From Modestobacter sp. VKM Ac-2982 (GTDB lineage Bacteria > Actinomycetota > Actinomycetes > Mycobacteriales > Geodermatophilaceae), in NCBI RefSeq assembly GCF_026967935.1, contig NZ_JAPVBL010000001.1:850082-914081 (forward strand): a DNA stretch of 64,000 bases. The letters are read 5' to 3'. Each line of letters starts with the position of its first letter. The first letter of the stretch is position 1. Shown piece after piece: positions 1-14,171 of the stretch. A program made the translations under genes and the position numbers. Below the pieces are notes generated by a model. It was not told the DNA's origin, ran no database searches, and was given only the letters and a program-made list of their open reading frames with translations.

Positions 1-1884
1 CCGGAGGACTACCGGTTCGTCAACTACCAGGTGCCGAAGAAGGCGCTGGGCGCGATCGTCAACGACCTCGCCGAGCGCTACCCGAAGGTGCAGGTGGCGG
101 CGACGCTGGACGCCCTCAAGTCGGCTGGGTTCCGCTGGGCGACCCGTTCGGGCGTGACGATCGCGATCGACGACGTCGTCACCCCGCCGGTGAAGGCCGC
201 GATCCTGGAGCGGCACGAGGACGAGGCCCGCAAGATCGAGCGTCAGTACGAGCGCGGCGTCATCACCGACGCCGAGCGTCGTTCCGAGCTCATCGAGATC
301 TGGACGCGGGCACGCGCCGAGGTCAGCCAGGCGATGGTCGACAACTTCCCGACCACCAACCCGGTCTGGGTCATGGTCAACTCCGGCGCTCGCGGCAACA
401 TGATGCAGATCAGCCAGATCGCCGGCATGCGTGGCCTGGTGGCCAACCCGAAGGGCGAGATCATCCCGCGGCCGATCAAGGCCAACTTCCGGGAGGGTCT
501 GTCGGTGCTGGAGTACTTCATCTCCACGCACGGTGCCCGCAAGGGCCTGGCCGACACCGCGCTGCGGACCGCTGACTCCGGGTACCTCACCCGCCGGCTG
601 GTCGACGTCTCGCAGGACGTCATCATCCGCGAGGAGGACTGCGGCACCGAGCGCGGCGTGATCATGCCGATCGGCACCGTGGTGGACGGCACGGTCATCC
701 GTGACGCCCACGTGGAGACCAGCGTCTACGCCCGTGCACTGGCCGCTGACGTGGTCGCTGCCGACGGCACCCAGATCGCCCCCGCCGGGGCGGACCTGGG
801 CGACGTGCTAATCGCTCAGCTCGTCGACGCCGGGGTCTCCGAGGTCAAGGTGCGCTGCGTGCTCACCTGCGAGTCGCTGCTGGGCACCTGCGCCACCTGC
901 TACGGCCGGTCGCTGGCGTCGGGCAAGCTGGTGGACGTCGGCGAGGCGGTCGGCATCATCGCCGCCCAGTCGATCGGTGAGCCGGGTACGCAGCTGACCA
1001 TGCGCACCTTCCACACCGGTGGTGTGGCCGGTGCCGACATCACGCACGGTCTGCCGCGTGTGGTCGAGCTCTTCGAGGCCCGTGTCCCCAAGGGCAAGGC
1101 CCCGATCGCCGAGCTGGCGGGCACCGTCCGGATCGAGGACGGCGACCAGTTCCGCAAGCTGACCATCGCCCCGGACGACGGGTCCGAGGAGGTCGTCTAC
1201 GACAAGCTGTCGCGTCGCTCGCGGCTGCGGGTCGAGGACGGCGGGCACGTCGACGTCGGCGAGCAGCTGACCGAGGGTGCAGTCGACCCGCACGAGGTGC
1301 TGCGGATCATGGGCCCGCGTGAGGTGCAGCTGCACCTGGTGCGCGAGGTCCAGGAGGTCTACCGGAGCCAGGGCGTGTCGATCCACGACAAGCACATCGA
1401 GGTGATCATCCGCCAGATGCTGAAGCGGGTGACCATCATCGACTCGGGTGCGACGGAGTTCCTGCCCGGTGCGCTGGTCGAGCGGACGCTGTTCGAGACG
1501 GAGAACCGTCGGGTGGTCGCCGAGGGTGGCGAGCCGGCCTCGGCCCGTCCGGTGCTGATGGGGATCACCAAGGCGTCGCTGGCGACGGAGTCGTGGCTGT
1601 CGGCCGCCTCCTTCCAGGAGACGACGAAGGTGCTCACCGACGCCGCCATCCAGGGCAAGAGCGACAGCCTGCTCGGGCTCAAGGAGAACGTGATCATCGG
1701 GAAGCTGATCCCGGCCGGTACCGGCATCAGCCGCTACCGGAACATCACGGTCGAGCCCACCGAGGAGGCGCGCGCCGCCGTCTACACCATGGCCGGCTAC
1801 GACGACGGGCAGTACTACAGCCCGGACGTCTTCGGTCAGGGCACGGGCGAGGCCGTCCGGCTCGAGGAGTACGACTGGCGCTGA
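1..1884 (+). CDS. rpoC: DNA-directed RNA polymerase subunit beta' (3' part, 5' end outside window)
   Basis: The open frame runs from base 1, so only the C-terminal ~627 residues of beta' are present. This part carries the end of the catalytic core, the trigger-loop and bridge-helix region and the C-terminal clamp. Visible landmarks are the second zinc site ([17 protein letters not shown]), the segment [21 protein letters not shown] of the trigger-loop region, and the C-terminal motif [16 protein letters not shown]. An internal GTG at 31 is not the start, because homology continues upstream. The gene ends at TGA 1882-1884, 16 bases before a strong terminator. It is the last gene of the rpoBC unit. 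Confidence 0.98.
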   Translation, partial: PEDYRFVNYQVPKKALGAIVNDLAERYPKVQVAATLDALKSAGFRWATRSGVTIAIDDVVTPPVKAAILERHEDEARKIERQYERGVITDAERRSELIEIWTRARAEVSQAMVDNFPTTNPVWVMVNSGARGNMMQISQIAGMRGLVANPKGEIIPRPIKANFREGLSVLEYFISTHGARKGLADTALRTADSGYLTRRLVDVSQDVIIREEDCGTERGVIMPIGTVVDGTVIRDAHVETSVYARALAADVVAADGTQIAPAGADLGDVLIAQLVDAGVSEVKVRCVLTCESLLGTCATCYGRSLASGKLVDVGEAVGIIAAQSIGEPGTQLTMRTFHTGGVAGADITHGLPRVVELFEARVPKGKAPIAELAGTVRIEDGDQFRKLTIAPDDGSEEVVYDKLSRRSRLRVEDGGHVDVGEQLTEGAVDPHEVLRIMGPREVQLHLVREVQEVYRSQGVSIHDKHIEVIIRQMLKRVTIIDSGATEFLPGALVERTLFETENRRVVAEGGEPASARPVLMGITKASLATESWLSAASFQETTKVLTDAAIQGKSDSLLGLKENVIIGKLIPAGTGISRYRNITVEPTEEARAAVYTMAGYDDGQYYSPDVFGQGTGEAVRLEEYDWR

Positions 1885-1900
1885 TGCGCTGAGTGAGTGA

Positions 1901-1942
1901 CAGAGAGGCCCCGCACGCCAGCCGGCGTGCGGGGCCTCTCTG
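1901..1942. terminator. rpoC intrinsic terminator, probably bidirectional
   Basis: Perfect 19-bp inverted repeat: left arm 1901-1919, loop AGCC 1920-1923, right arm 1924-1942. It lies between rpoC and the oppositely oriented LLM oxidoreductase gene, so it can stop transcription from both sides. The U-tract is weak, as is common in high-GC actinobacteria. Confidence 0.9.
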
Positions 1943-1996
1943 CGTCCTGTCGCGTCACGTGACGCAAGGAGCCGGGTGACCCCGGCTCGCCGGGGA

Positions 1997-3037
1997 TCAG
2001 CCGGCCAGGCGGCGCATCGTCTCGACGGTGCGGAGTCGGCCCTCCCGGCTGTCGTCGAGCGGCTGCAGGTTGAGCGTGGTCACCCCGGCCTCCGCGAACG
2101 CGGCGATCCGCTCGGACACGTAGGACTCCGACCCGATGAGGGACGTCGCCCGCACCAGGTCCTCGGGGACGGCGGCAGCCGCCTCGTCCTTCCGGCCGGC
2201 CAGGTAGAGCTCCTGGATCGCTTCGGCCTCGGCCTCGTAGCCGTACCGGCGGGCCAGGTCGTTGTAGAAGTTCTTGCCCTTGGCACCCATGCCGCCGACG
2301 TACAGCGCGATCCCCGGCCGTACCGCCTCGACCAGGTGGTCGACGTCCTCACCGATCGCCACCGGCACCCCGACGACGACGTCGAGCTCACCCAGCGACG
2401 GGTCCCGCTTGGCCTTGCCCGCCTCGAGCGAGGCGGCCCACACGTCGGCAGCGCGCTCGGGGTGGAAGAAGATCGGCTCCCACTTCTCCGCGATCTCCGC
2501 GGCGAGCTCGACGTTCTTCGGTCCGAGGGCGGCCAGCAGCACCGGGATCTGCGGCCGGACCGGGGTGTTGATCAGCTTCAGCGGCTTGCCGAGGCCGGTG
2601 CCCTGGTCGGCCGGGAGCGGCACCTGGTACTTCTTGCCGTCGTGCTCCAGCCGCTCGCGGCGCCACACCTGGCGGCAGATCTCCACGATCTCGCGGGTCC
2701 GCTGCAGTGGGGCGTCGTACGGCAGCCCGTGCCACCCCTCGATGACCTGCGGGCCCGAGGCGCCGAGCCCGAGGGTGAACCGGCCACCGGACACGAAGTC
2801 CAGGCCGGCCGCGGTCATCGCGATCAGCGCGGGGGTGCGGCTGTAGATGGGCAGGATGCCGCTCATCAGCTCGACCCGGTCGGTCACGGCCGCGAGGTAG
2901 CCCAGCTGGCTCACCGCGTCGAACGTGTACACCTCCGCGCACATCGCGACGTCGAGCCCGGCGGACTCCAGGTCGCGGATCTCCTCCGCGGTCTGCTTGA
3001 AGTCACCGGCGTAGCTGGCCTGGATCCCGATGCGCAC
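1997..3037 (-). CDS. LLM-class (luciferase-like) F420-dependent oxidoreductase
   Basis: 346-residue TIM-barrel flavin/F420 oxidoreductase of the bacterial luciferase-like family. It starts MRIGIQASYAGDF and contains the barrel landmarks LMSGILPIYSRTPALIAM and GRFTLGLGASGPQV, the latter typical of actinobacterial F420-dependent members. The length is normal for the family. The substrate cannot be read from the sequence. It is convergent with rpoC and lies downstream of two other minus-strand genes with an 88-base gap. Family assignment is firm; the cofactor is inferred from the family and phylum. Confidence 0.85.
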   Translation of the reverse strand: MRIGIQASYAGDFKQTAEEIRDLESAGLDVAMCAEVYTFDAVSQLGYLAAVTDRVELMSGILPIYSRTPALIAMTAAGLDFVSGGRFTLGLGASGPQVIEGWHGLPYDAPLQRTREIVEICRQVWRRERLEHDGKKYQVPLPADQGTGLGKPLKLINTPVRPQIPVLLAALGPKNVELAAEIAEKWEPIFFHPERAADVWAASLEAGKAKRDPSLGELDVVVGVPVAIGEDVDHLVEAVRPGIALYVGGMGAKGKNFYNDLARRYGYEAEAEAIQELYLAGRKDEAAAAVPEDLVRATSLIGSESYVSERIAAFAEAGVTTLNLQPLDDSREGRLRTVETMRRLAG

Positions 3038-3125
3038 GCGCCCTCCTCGGCGTTCGCGGCACCCTCGTCGGTGCCACGTGCCGCGACGGTAACGGCCTGC
3101 CGGGGGAGTGCGGCCCCGGGGCGGC

Positions 3126-3341
3126 TCAGAGGGCGCGGACGGTGCCGATCACGTGCGTGACGACCCGTACGCCGTCGACGTCGGCCGGCACCCGGGCGCC
3201 GGCGCCCGGCTCGGTCAGGTCGACCCGGACCACGTAGTCGGCGGCCTGCCGCGCGAGCCCGACCCCGGCGACACCCGGGTCGGAGGCGAAGCGCGAGGCC
3301 AGCGCGTTCTTGGCAGCCCGGGCGGAGGCGCGGTCGGTCAT
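3126..3341 (-). CDS. Small protein resembling the N-terminal domain of the adjacent serine protease
   Basis: 71 residues, ATG at 3341, soluble, no signal peptide or membrane segment. Its pattern (an AR..K..L..R helix, then GVGL, YVVRVDL.EP, VDGVRVV, ending VIGTVRAL) parallels residues 5-89 of the neighbouring protease, which ends the same region VIGPVRPL. It therefore looks like a free-standing copy of the protease propeptide-like domain. It has no catalytic residues. It is encoded 92 bases downstream of the protease on the same strand, so co-transcription is plausible. Function is unknown; an inhibitor or chaperone role would be speculation. Confidence 0.6.
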   Translation of the reverse strand: MTDRASARAAKNALASRFASDPGVAGVGLARQAADYVVRVDLTEPGAGARVPADVDGVRVVTHVIGTVRAL

Positions 3342-3433
3342 GGCCCCATGGTGCCCCTCCCCACGCGATCAGGACAGGGCAACGACCGCTGGTGCCCTCC
3401 CACCGGGGCCCCCCAGCCCATGGACCACTCGGC

Positions 3434-4414
3434 TCAGCCCGCGAACCACTCGACGTCGAGCTCGCGCAGCACGGTGGCCAGCGGGTTGGCGAACGTGACA
3501 CCACCCCCGGCGCTGCCGCCGGTGGTGGACCCGGCGAACAGCAGCCCCAGCGGGGCGCGGTCCCGGCTGCGCCAGATCACCGACCCGCTGTCGCCGCCGG
3601 CGCTGAAGGCGCCGGTGAGACCCTCGATCTCCACCTGGTCGTCGAAGGTGTGCACGACGTCGTCGTACTGCACCCCGACGCCGTCCACCTCGACGGCGGT
3701 GATCCGTCCGTGGGTGTGGCCGGTCGTGCGCCCCACCTTCTCCACCAGTTCCTCGGGGTCGGTCTCGTCCGCGGCCGCCACCGCGGCGGAGAGCGGGCCC
3801 CCGGGGTAGCCGGCGGGATCGGCGACCATGCCCGGGTCCAGGGCGGCGACCGCGGCATCGACGAGGTTCCCCGGCTTGCCCCGGAACCGGACGAAGGAGG
3901 TCAGCCCACCGATGCGGTCGGTCTCGAGACCGCCGTCTGCGACACCCGGCTGCAGCACCGGGTCCCCCTCCGTGGCCGCGTCGCTGTCGGCCAGCACGTG
4001 GTTGTTGCTCAGCACCAGCAGCTCGGCAGCGCCGGCGCGCCGGACGAACCCGCCGAGGGTCCCGGCGGTGACGTCCCGATGGCTGATCGACGCCCCTGGC
4101 CGCAACGGACGGCCGCGCCTCCGCAGCTCCTCGGGAGTGGCGGAGCTCAGCGGCCGCACCGGTCCGATGACCCGGACGTCGACCTCGTCCCGGGCGCCGG
4201 CGTCCAGCCCGGCGAGCACCACCTCCGCGTCGGCCGGCTCGATCAGCCGGATCGCCAGGTGCACCTGGCCCCCGGCGACCGGGGTCAGGCCCAGGGCGAC
4301 CCCGCTCCACCGGGAGGGCCCGTCGACCGAGCTGGCGACGACGCTGGACGGCGGCACCTCGCTCAGCCGCTTGGACAGCCGGGCCTTCAGTTCGCGGGCG
4401 TTGTCGGGGAGCAC
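3434..4414 (-). CDS. Trypsin-like (chymotrypsin-fold) serine protease, cytoplasmic type
   Basis: 326 residues. GTG at 4414 is chosen because GGAGG lies 5 bases upstream; the open frame continues to 4675 but without protein-like sequence. Residues 1-90 form a domain ending VIGPVRPL. The protease domain follows, with a likely triad of His139 (LSNNHV), Asp186 (NLVDAAVAALD) and Ser276 (GGDSGS). No signal peptide or membrane helix is visible, so it is probably intracellular, unlike secreted trypsins. The C-terminal part has the Gly-rich AGSTTGGSAGGG strand. The gene faces away from the rpsL promoter region. The physiological target is unknown. Confidence 0.75.
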   Translation of the reverse strand: MLPDNARELKARLSKRLSEVPPSSVVASSVDGPSRWSGVALGLTPVAGGQVHLAIRLIEPADAEVVLAGLDAGARDEVDVRVIGPVRPLSSATPEELRRRGRPLRPGASISHRDVTAGTLGGFVRRAGAAELLVLSNNHVLADSDAATEGDPVLQPGVADGGLETDRIGGLTSFVRFRGKPGNLVDAAVAALDPGMVADPAGYPGGPLSAAVAAADETDPEELVEKVGRTTGHTHGRITAVEVDGVGVQYDDVVHTFDDQVEIEGLTGAFSAGGDSGSVIWRSRDRAPLGLLFAGSTTGGSAGGGVTFANPLATVLRELDVEWFAG

Positions 4415-5042
4415 GGCTACCTCCGGGCGGCAGGGGCACCAAGGACTGGGTGCGCGACGTGAGCGGGTCAGCACCGACCGTAGGGCGGGAGTCCGACAGA
4501 AGCGACGTGGACGAACGGCGCCGGTCCACGGTGGCGGTGCACCTGCCCGCCGCCGTCCGACTCGGGTACGTTGCCGGCACGACCCCTCGGGCAGCTGCGT
4601 GCAGCGCCCGGGAATGTGCCCGGTACACCGCCAGTTGGTGCAGGACAGACCGGCTGACCCCGGTGCGCAGCCCACATGTCGACCCGGCTTTGACCGGTCC
4701 GGCAGGGCCGGGTACTGTGGTCAGCTGTGCCCAGGATGACTGGGCCTGCTCCCGTTCGCGGTGCACCTGGGTGTCCATCGGTCCTCGGACCGACCGGATG
4801 CCGGGGGCCACTCCCGTCACAGACGGGGCCCACTGCAAGGTGGTGTGGCCGGTGCCGAGTCGCGAGGGGCGATGAGTCCGGTTCGATCAACTGGCCGGTT
4901 CTCGCGGAGGGCGACACGCCCGAACGCGGGGGTCGGAGGGTGGGTCGCGGGCAGACTCGAGAGGGCCGGGCGACCGGGCACACCACAGCAGTGCACCACA
5001 TCCACAGCACGACCCAGCGCAGGCAGGAGATCCAGGCCACCC
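4415..5042. other. Intergenic region upstream of the str operon (about 628 bases)
   Basis: No convincing gene is present. The region separates the minus-strand protease gene (starting 4414) from rpsL. It holds the rpsL promoter at 4690-4718 and, downstream of it, an rpsL leader of roughly 320 bases. The leader contains a short 6-bp hairpin near 4780-4797 but no obvious terminator. The protease promoter should lie in the proximal part; I could not identify it. Confidence 0.6.
4690..4718 (+). promoter_or_regulatory. Probable SigA-type promoter of the str operon
   Basis: TTGACC (4690-4695), a 17-base spacer, and TACTGT (4713-4718) match the housekeeping actinobacterial consensus well. Predicted transcription start is near 4725, giving a leader of about 320 bases before rpsL. 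Confidence 0.7.
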
Positions 5043-5417
5043 ATGCCCACGATCCAGCAGCTGGTCCGCAAGGGCCGCGAGGACAAGGTCGAGAAGACCA
5101 AGACCCCGGCGTTGAAGGGATCCCCTCAGCGCCGCGGCGTGTGCACGCGCGTCTACACGACGACGCCGAAGAAGCCGAACTCGGCGCTGCGCAAGGTCGC
5201 TCGCGTCCGCCTCACCAGTGGCGTCGAGGTGACCGCGTACATCCCGGGCGTCGGCCACAACCTGCAGGAGCACTCCATGGTGCTCGTGCGCGGCGGCCGG
5301 GTGAAGGACCTCCCCGGCGTCCGGTACAAGATCATTCGCGGCTCGCTGGACACCCAGGGCGTCCGCGGCCGTAAGCAGGCTCGCAGCCGCTACGGCGCGA
5401 AGAAGGAGAAGAGCTAA
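5043..5417 (+). CDS. rpsL: 30S ribosomal protein S12
   Basis: 124 residues starting [11 protein letters not shown], the universal S12 start; the longer open frame upstream is spurious. S12 sits at the decoding centre of the 30S subunit. [11 protein letters not shown] contains Lys43 and [10 protein letters not shown] contains Lys88, the residues changed in streptomycin-resistant mutants, so this is the sensitive form. First gene of the str operon; its stop overlaps the rpsG start by one base. Confidence 0.98.
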   Translation: MPTIQQLVRKGREDKVEKTKTPALKGSPQRRGVCTRVYTTTPKKPNSALRKVARVRLTSGVEVTAYIPGVGHNLQEHSMVLVRGGRVKDLPGVRYKIIRGSLDTQGVRGRKQARSRYGAKKEKS

Positions 5418-5887
5418 TGCCGCGCAAGGGCCCCGCGCCGAAGCGTCCGCTCGTCGCCGACCCGGTGTACCAGTCCCAGCTGGTCACCCAGCTGGTGAAC
5501 AAGGTGCTCGTCGACGGCAAGCGCTCCATCGCCGAGGCGATCGTCTACGGCGCCCTCGAGGGCGTCCGGGCGAAGAACGACACCGACCCGGTCGTCACGC
5601 TCAAGCGTGCGCTGGACAACGTGAAGCCCGCCCTCGAGGTGCGCAGCCGCCGCGTCGGTGGTGCCACGTACCAGGTGCCGATCGAGGTCCGCCCCTCGCG
5701 CAGCACCACCCTCGGCCTGCGCTGGCTCATCCAGTACAGCCGGGCGCGCCGCGAGAAGACGATGACCGAGCGCCTCATGAACGAGCTGCTGGACGCCAGC
5801 AACGGTCTCGGTGCCGCGGTCAAGCGCCGCGAGGACACGCACAAGATGGCCGAGTCGAACAAGGCCTTCGCGCACTACCGCTGGTGA
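5417..5887 (+). CDS. rpsG: 30S ribosomal protein S7
   Basis: 156 residues, standard bacterial S7 length, starting [11 protein letters not shown] and containing [13 protein letters not shown] and the C-terminal [13 protein letters not shown]7 nucleates assembly of the 30S head and contacts E-site tRNA. ATG overlaps the rpsL stop (TAATG), showing tight translational coupling. An 87-base gap with a hairpin separates it from fusA. Confidence 0.98.
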   Translation: MPRKGPAPKRPLVADPVYQSQLVTQLVNKVLVDGKRSIAEAIVYGALEGVRAKNDTDPVVTLKRALDNVKPALEVRSRRVGGATYQVPIEVRPSRSTTLGLRWLIQYSRARREKTMTERLMNELLDASNGLGAAVKRREDTHKMAESNKAFAHYRW

Positions 5888-5912
5888 CGACAGTCCCTCA
5901 GCAGCCGCTGCC

Positions 5913-5945
5913 CGCGGTGGACCCGGGCGACCCCCGGACACCGCG
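5913..5945 (+). other. Hairpin between rpsG and fusA
   Basis: Outer 7-bp stem (5913-5919 with 5939-5945) and inner 5-bp stem (5923-5927 with 5933-5937). No U-tract follows. It may modulate read-through or stabilise processed mRNA ends; function is inferred only. Confidence 0.4.
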
Positions 5946-5974
5946 CACGGACGAGAACGAAGAGGAGTGACGTA

Positions 5975-8074
<2,100 letters not shown>

Positions 8075-8080
8075 CGGGAC

Positions 8081-8107
8081 GGCGGGCCCGGGTACCCCGG
8101 GCCCGCC
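8081..8107 (+). terminator. GC-only hairpin between fusA and tuf
   Basis: Perfect 12-bp stem (8081-8092 with 8096-8107) and a 3-base loop, seven bases after the fusA stop. It has the shape of an intrinsic terminator without U-tract. It may lower read-through or act as an RNA processing or stability element; EF-Tu is needed in excess, so a separate tuf promoter downstream is possible but not identified. Confidence 0.5.
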
Positions 8108-8168
8108 CCCCGAGCACGGACCACCCCAGACACGAGCACGACTGCGAAGACACGGAGAGAGGATCCCA

Positions 8169-9362
<1,194 letters not shown>

Positions 9363-9367
9363 CACCC

Positions 9368-9402
9368 TGACGGGCGGCGGCCTCATCGGCCGCCGCCCGT
9401 CA
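9368..9402 (+). terminator. tuf intrinsic terminator
   Basis: Perfect 15-bp stem (9368-9382 with 9388-9402) and loop TCATC. It separates the str operon from the S10 operon. A second small hairpin (8-bp stem, 9406-9413 with 9417-9424) follows immediately. Confidence 0.85.
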
Positions 9403-9481
9403 GCCGGGTCGGGGATCCCGACCCAGGGTCAGCAGACCCACTTGTACTTTCACAACCGATCGGCAGGAGCGAAGACAACCG

Positions 9482-9787
9482 ATGGCGGGACAGAAGATCC
9501 GCATCCGGCTGAAGGCCTACGACCACGAGGCCATCGATGCCTCGGCTCGGCGCATCGTGGACACGGTGACGAAGACCGGAGCGCGCGTCGTCGGCCCAGT
9601 GCCGCTGCCGACGGAGAAGAACGTGTACTGCGTCATCCGCTCGCCGCACAAGTACAAGGACTCGCGCGAGCACTTCGAGATGCGTACGCACAAGCGGCTC
9701 ATCGACATCCTCGACCCGACGCCGAAGACGGTCGACGCGCTGATGCGCATCGACCTGCCGGCCTCGGTCGACGTCAACATCCAGTAA
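9482..9787 (+). CDS. rpsJ: 30S ribosomal protein S10 (NusE)
   Basis: 101 residues, [19 protein letters not shown], the canonical S10 start. S10 is a 30S head protein and, as NusE, a partner of NusB and NusG in antitermination. First gene of the S10 operon, preceded by 79 bases that must hold its promoter; a possible -10 TACTTT lies at 9445-9450 but no clear -35 is visible. RBS AGGAG at 9464-9469. Confidence 0.98.
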   Translation: MAGQKIRIRLKAYDHEAIDASARRIVDTVTKTGARVVGPVPLPTEKNVYCVIRSPHKYKDSREHFEMRTHKRLIDILDPTPKTVDALMRIDLPASVDVNIQ

Positions 9788-9801
9788 GGGCTGTCCCAGA
9801 C

Positions 9802-10467
9802 ATGGCGAGCACATTCCGTGGTCTCCTCGGCGAGAAGCTGGGGATGACCCAGGTATTCGACGAGAACAACCGCATCGTGCCGGTGACCGTCATCAAGGCG
9901 GGCCCGTGCGTGGTCACCCAGGTGCGCACCCCCGAGAAGGACGGCTACTCGGCCGTCCAGCTCGGCTTCGGTGCGATCGACCCCCGCAAGGTGAACAAGC
10001 CCGAGGGCGGGCACTTCGCCAAGGCCGGCGTCACGCCGCGCCGGCACGTGGTCGAGCTGCGCACCGAGGACGCCGCTGACTACACGGTCGGTCAGGAGCT
10101 GACCGCCGAGGTCTTCTCCGACGTGGCCAAGGTCGACGTCATCGGCACCAGCAAGGGCAAGGGCACCGCCGGCGTCATGAAGCGTCACGGCTTCAAGGGC
10201 CTCGGCGCGGGTCACGGCACCCACCGCAAGCACCGCGCCCCCGGCTCGATCGGCGGGGCCTCGACCCCGGGTCGCGTCTTCAAGGGCGTGCGCATGGCCG
10301 GACGCATGGGTGCGGTCACCACGACCACGCTCTCGCTGAAGGTCCACCAGGTCGACACGGAGAAGGGCCTGGTGCTCATCAAGGGCGCCGTCCCCGGTCC
10401 GCGCGGCGGGCTGCTGCTCGTCCGTTCCGCGGTCAAGGGTGGCCCCGTAGGGAGTGACGCTAAGTGA
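9802..10467 (+). CDS. rplC: 50S ribosomal protein L3
   Basis: 221 residues beginning [22 protein letters not shown] 9802 is chosen from the family start; the frame stays open upstream through rpsJ. L3 is an early-assembly protein near the peptidyl-transferase centre. The conserved [15 protein letters not shown] and GRMAGRMG-type loops are present. It ends in a 4-base overlap with rplD. Confidence 0.97.
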   Translation: MASTFRGLLGEKLGMTQVFDENNRIVPVTVIKAGPCVVTQVRTPEKDGYSAVQLGFGAIDPRKVNKPEGGHFAKAGVTPRRHVVELRTEDAADYTVGQELTAEVFSDVAKVDVIGTSKGKGTAGVMKRHGFKGLGAGHGTHRKHRAPGSIGGASTPGRVFKGVRMAGRMGAVTTTTLSLKVHQVDTEKGLVLIKGAVPGPRGGLLLVRSAVKGGPVGSDAK

Positions 10468-11252
10468 CCACATCGACATCGGCTGGCGCGACCGACACCC
10501 GGTCCGACCGGCAGGTCGACGTCCGGACGCCGGCGGGGGAGACCTCCGGCAGCGTCACGCTGCCCGGCGAGCTCTTCGACGCCCCGGCCAACGTCTCGCT
10601 GCTGCACCAGGTCGTCGTGGCCCAGCTGGCCGCGGCACGCCAGGGCACGCACTCGACCAAGACGCGCGCCCAGGTCAGCGGCACCGGCGCCAAGCCGTAC
10701 CGCCAGAAGGGCACCGGTCGGGCCCGTCAGGGTTCGCTTCGCTCGCCGCAGTTCACCGGCGGTGGCATCTCGCACGGCCCGCAGCCGCGGAACTACGAGC
10801 AGAAGACGCCCAAGAAGATGAAGGCCGCCGCCCTGCGCGGTGCCCTCTCCGACCGGGCCCGGGACGGCCGCGTGCACGTCGTCTCCGCGTTCGTCGAGGG
10901 TGACGCGCCCTCGACGAAGGCAGCGCTGAAGGTCCTGGACTCCATCAGCACCGCCAAGCGCGTGCTGGTCGTCCTCGACCGGGACGACGTCCTCAACTGG
11001 GTGAGCCTGCGCAACGTGCAGCGGGTCCACCTGATCGAGGCCGGTCAGCTCAACACCTACGACGTGCTGGTGTCCGACGAGGTCGTCTTCACCGAGACCG
11101 CGCTGGACGAGTTCGTCACCGGCCCGGCCCGGGGCGGCAAGGGCGCGGCCTCCTCGGCCGAACTCCCTGACCTGGAGACCCACGAGATCGACGGCGACGT
11201 GCCCTCGATCGCGCCGGCCACCACGACCGAGACGACTGAGGAGAAGGCATGA
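10464..11252 (+). CDS. rplD: 50S ribosomal protein L4, with terminal extensions
   Basis: 262 residues, longer than the ~200-220 usual. The core ([31 protein letters not shown] and [15 protein letters not shown]) is standard L4. About 25 residues precede the core and an acidic tail of ~35 residues follows it. GTG at 10464 overlaps the rplC stop. L4 lines the exit tunnel and in E. coli represses the S10 operon; whether that occurs here is unknown. Confidence 0.96.
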   Translation: MTTSTSAGATDTRSDRQVDVRTPAGETSGSVTLPGELFDAPANVSLLHQVVVAQLAAARQGTHSTKTRAQVSGTGAKPYRQKGTGRARQGSLRSPQFTGGGISHGPQPRNYEQKTPKKMKAAALRGALSDRARDGRVHVVSAFVEGDAPSTKAALKVLDSISTAKRVLVVLDRDDVLNWVSLRNVQRVHLIEAGQLNTYDVLVSDEVVFTETALDEFVTGPARGGKGAASSAELPDLETHEIDGDVPSIAPATTTETTEEKA

Positions 11253-11551
11253 GCGTCCGCGACCCCCGGGACGTGCTGCTGTCCCCGGTCATCTCGGAGA
11301 AGAGCTACGGGCTCCTGGACGAGAACAAGTACACGTTCATCGTCCGGCCCGACGCGAACAAGACCCAGATCAAGATCGCTGTGCAGCAGGTCTTCAACGT
11401 GAAGGTCCTCGCCGTCAACACGATCAACCGCCAGGGGAAGAGGAAGCGCTCCAAGGGCGCTGTGATGGGGAAGCGCAAGGACACCAAGCGCGCCATCGTC
11501 TCCGTTGCCCCCGGTGACCGCATCGAGCTCTTCGGTGGACCCGGCGCCTGA
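11249..11551 (+). CDS. rplW: 50S ribosomal protein L23
   Basis: 100 residues, containing [19 protein letters not shown] and the basic loop [21 protein letters not shown]23 sits at the tunnel exit and is the docking site for trigger factor and SRP. ATGA overlap with rplD. Confidence 0.97.
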   Translation: MSVRDPRDVLLSPVISEKSYGLLDENKYTFIVRPDANKTQIKIAVQQVFNVKVLAVNTINRQGKRKRSKGAVMGKRKDTKRAIVSVAPGDRIELFGGPGA

Positions 11552-11605
11552 GCGCCGGTGACCACTGATCGGACCAGAGAGAACAGACAGGGACTCTGAG
11601 GAACC

Positions 11606-12439
<834 letters not shown>

Positions 12440-12461
12440 GCGGGTAAGGAGTCCGACAGAC

Positions 12462-12743
12462 ATGCCACGCAGCCTGAAGAAGGGCCCGTTCGTCGACGAC
12501 CACCTGCTCGCCAAGGTGGACGTCCAGAACGACAAGGGCACCAAGAACGTCATCCGCACCTGGTCGCGGCGTTCGACGATCATCCCCGACATGCTCGGGC
12601 ACACGATCGCCGTGCACGACGGCCGCAAGCACGTCCCGGTGTTCGTCACCGAGGCGATGGTCGGGCACAAGCTCGGCGAGTTCGCGCCCACGCGCACCTT
12701 CCGTGGGCACGTCAAGGACGACCGCCGGTCGCGGCGCGGCTGA
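12462..12743 (+). CDS. rpsS: 30S ribosomal protein S19
   Basis: 93 residues, [16 protein letters not shown], with the conserved [27 protein letters not shown] region. S19 lies in the 30S head beside S13. AAGGAG RBS at about 12446. Length is normal. Confidence 0.98.
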   Translation: MPRSLKKGPFVDDHLLAKVDVQNDKGTKNVIRTWSRRSTIIPDMLGHTIAVHDGRKHVPVFVTEAMVGHKLGEFAPTRTFRGHVKDDRRSRRG

Positions 12744-12771
12744 GCGACGACCAGGTAGAGAAGAGACCCAG

Positions 12772-13239
12772 ATGACTTCCCAGTTGGGACAGGAGACGCC
12801 GGTCGCCCGGGCCACGGCCCGGTTCGTCAGCGTCACCCCCATGAAGGCACGCCGGGTGGTGGACATGATCCGCTACCTGCCGACCGACGAGGCCCTGGCG
12901 CTGCTGCGCTTCACCCCGCAGACCGCCAGTGAGCCGGTGGCCAAGGTCGTCGCCAGCGCGGTCGCCAACGCCGAGCACAACCTGCAGTTGGACCCCGCAG
13001 CGCTGGTCGTCAGCGCCGCGTTCGTCGACGAGGGCCCCACGCTCAAGCGGATCCGTCCGCGTGCCCAGGGCCGGGCGTTCCGCATCAACAAGCGGACCAG
13101 CCACATCACCGTCGAGGTGACCGAGGTGAGCTCGAGCGCTGAGCTGGCCCTGCGGTCGCGCAAGGCACGTCGGGAGACCGGGCAGTCCGGCCCGGCCACC
13201 CAGCAGCAGAAGAGCAACACGAGGGGAGGGACCCGCTAG
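12772..13239 (+). CDS. rplV: 50S ribosomal protein L22
   Basis: 155 residues, start ATG 12772 ([23 protein letters not shown]). The longer open frame from 12703 overlaps rpsS and is rejected. The globular domain and the tunnel hairpin ([24 protein letters not shown]) are present, followed by a ~30-residue basic tail rich in Gln and Thr. It overlaps rpsC by one base (TAGTG). Confidence 0.96.
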   Translation: MTSQLGQETPVARATARFVSVTPMKARRVVDMIRYLPTDEALALLRFTPQTASEPVAKVVASAVANAEHNLQLDPAALVVSAAFVDEGPTLKRIRPRAQGRAFRINKRTSHITVEVTEVSSSAELALRSRKARRETGQSGPATQQQKSNTRGGTR

Positions 13240-14168
13240 TGGGTCAGAAGGTCAACCCGCACGGGTTCCGGCTCGGCATCACCACCGACTACAAGTCCCG
13301 GTGGTACGCGGACAAGCTGTACGCCGACTACGTCAAGGAAGACGTGGCCATCCGGAAGCTCATGGGCAAGGGCATGGAGCGCGCAGGGATCTCGAAGGTG
13401 GAGATCGAGCGCACCCGTGACCGGGTCCGAGTGGACATCCACACCGCCCGGCCGGGCATCGTCATCGGCCGGCGTGGCGCGGAGGCCGACCGCATCCGGG
13501 GTGAGCTCGAGAAGCTCACCGGCAAGCAGGTGCAGCTGAACATCCTCGAGGTGAAGAACCCCGAGTCCGACGCGCAGCTGGTCGCCCAGGGTGTCGCCGA
13601 GCAGCTGTCCAGCCGCGTGAGCTTCCGTCGTGCGATGCGCAAGGCCATGCAGTCGGCGCAGCGCAGCCCGCAGGTCAAGGGCATCCGGGTGCAGTGCTCC
13701 GGTCGCCTCGGCGGCACGGAGATGAGCCGCTCGGAGTTCTACCGCGAGGGTCGCGTCCCGCTGCACACGCTGCGCGCGAACATCGACTACGGCATCTACG
13801 AGGCCCGCACGACCTTCGGCCGCATCGGCGTGAAGGTCTGGATCTACAAGGGTGACGCCAGCGGCTCGCGCGCCGAGCGGGAGGCCCTCGAGGCCCTCGC
13901 CCAGCGTCAGCAGCGCCGTGAGCGGGCCCAGCGTCCCCAGCGTCGGTCCGGCTCGTCCGGCACGACCGCCGGGGGCACCGAGGCCGGCCGCGCAGCGGCC
14001 GACGCCCCGGTCTCCACCGAGCAGCCGTCCGAGGCTCCCGCCGACGCCACCAGTGCCGTCGCCGTCGCCTCGGGTGAGGCTGCTCCCGCACAGAGCATCG
14101 GCGAGGCAGCCGGTGCTGAGGGCACCGCGGCCGCGAAGGCCGCCGGCGCCGAGAACACGGAGGGCTGA
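13239..14168 (+). CDS. rpsC: 30S ribosomal protein S3, with long C-terminal tail
   Basis: 309 residues compared with about 233 in E. coli. GTG start in the TAGTG overlap with rplV; protein begins [14 protein letters not shown]. The KH domain contains [13 protein letters not shown], and the S3 C-terminal domain ends with [15 protein letters not shown]. About 90 extra residues then form an Ala/Pro/Ser/Thr-rich disordered tail. S3 is part of the mRNA entry tunnel. Confidence 0.97.
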   Translation: MGQKVNPHGFRLGITTDYKSRWYADKLYADYVKEDVAIRKLMGKGMERAGISKVEIERTRDRVRVDIHTARPGIVIGRRGAEADRIRGELEKLTGKQVQLNILEVKNPESDAQLVAQGVAEQLSSRVSFRRAMRKAMQSAQRSPQVKGIRVQCSGRLGGTEMSRSEFYREGRVPLHTLRANIDYGIYEARTTFGRIGVKVWIYKGDASGSRAEREALEALAQRQQRRERAQRPQRRSGSSGTTAGGTEAGRAAADAPVSTEQPSEAPADATSAVAVASGEAAPAQSIGEAAGAEGTAAAKAAGAENTEG

Positions 14169-14171
14169 CCA

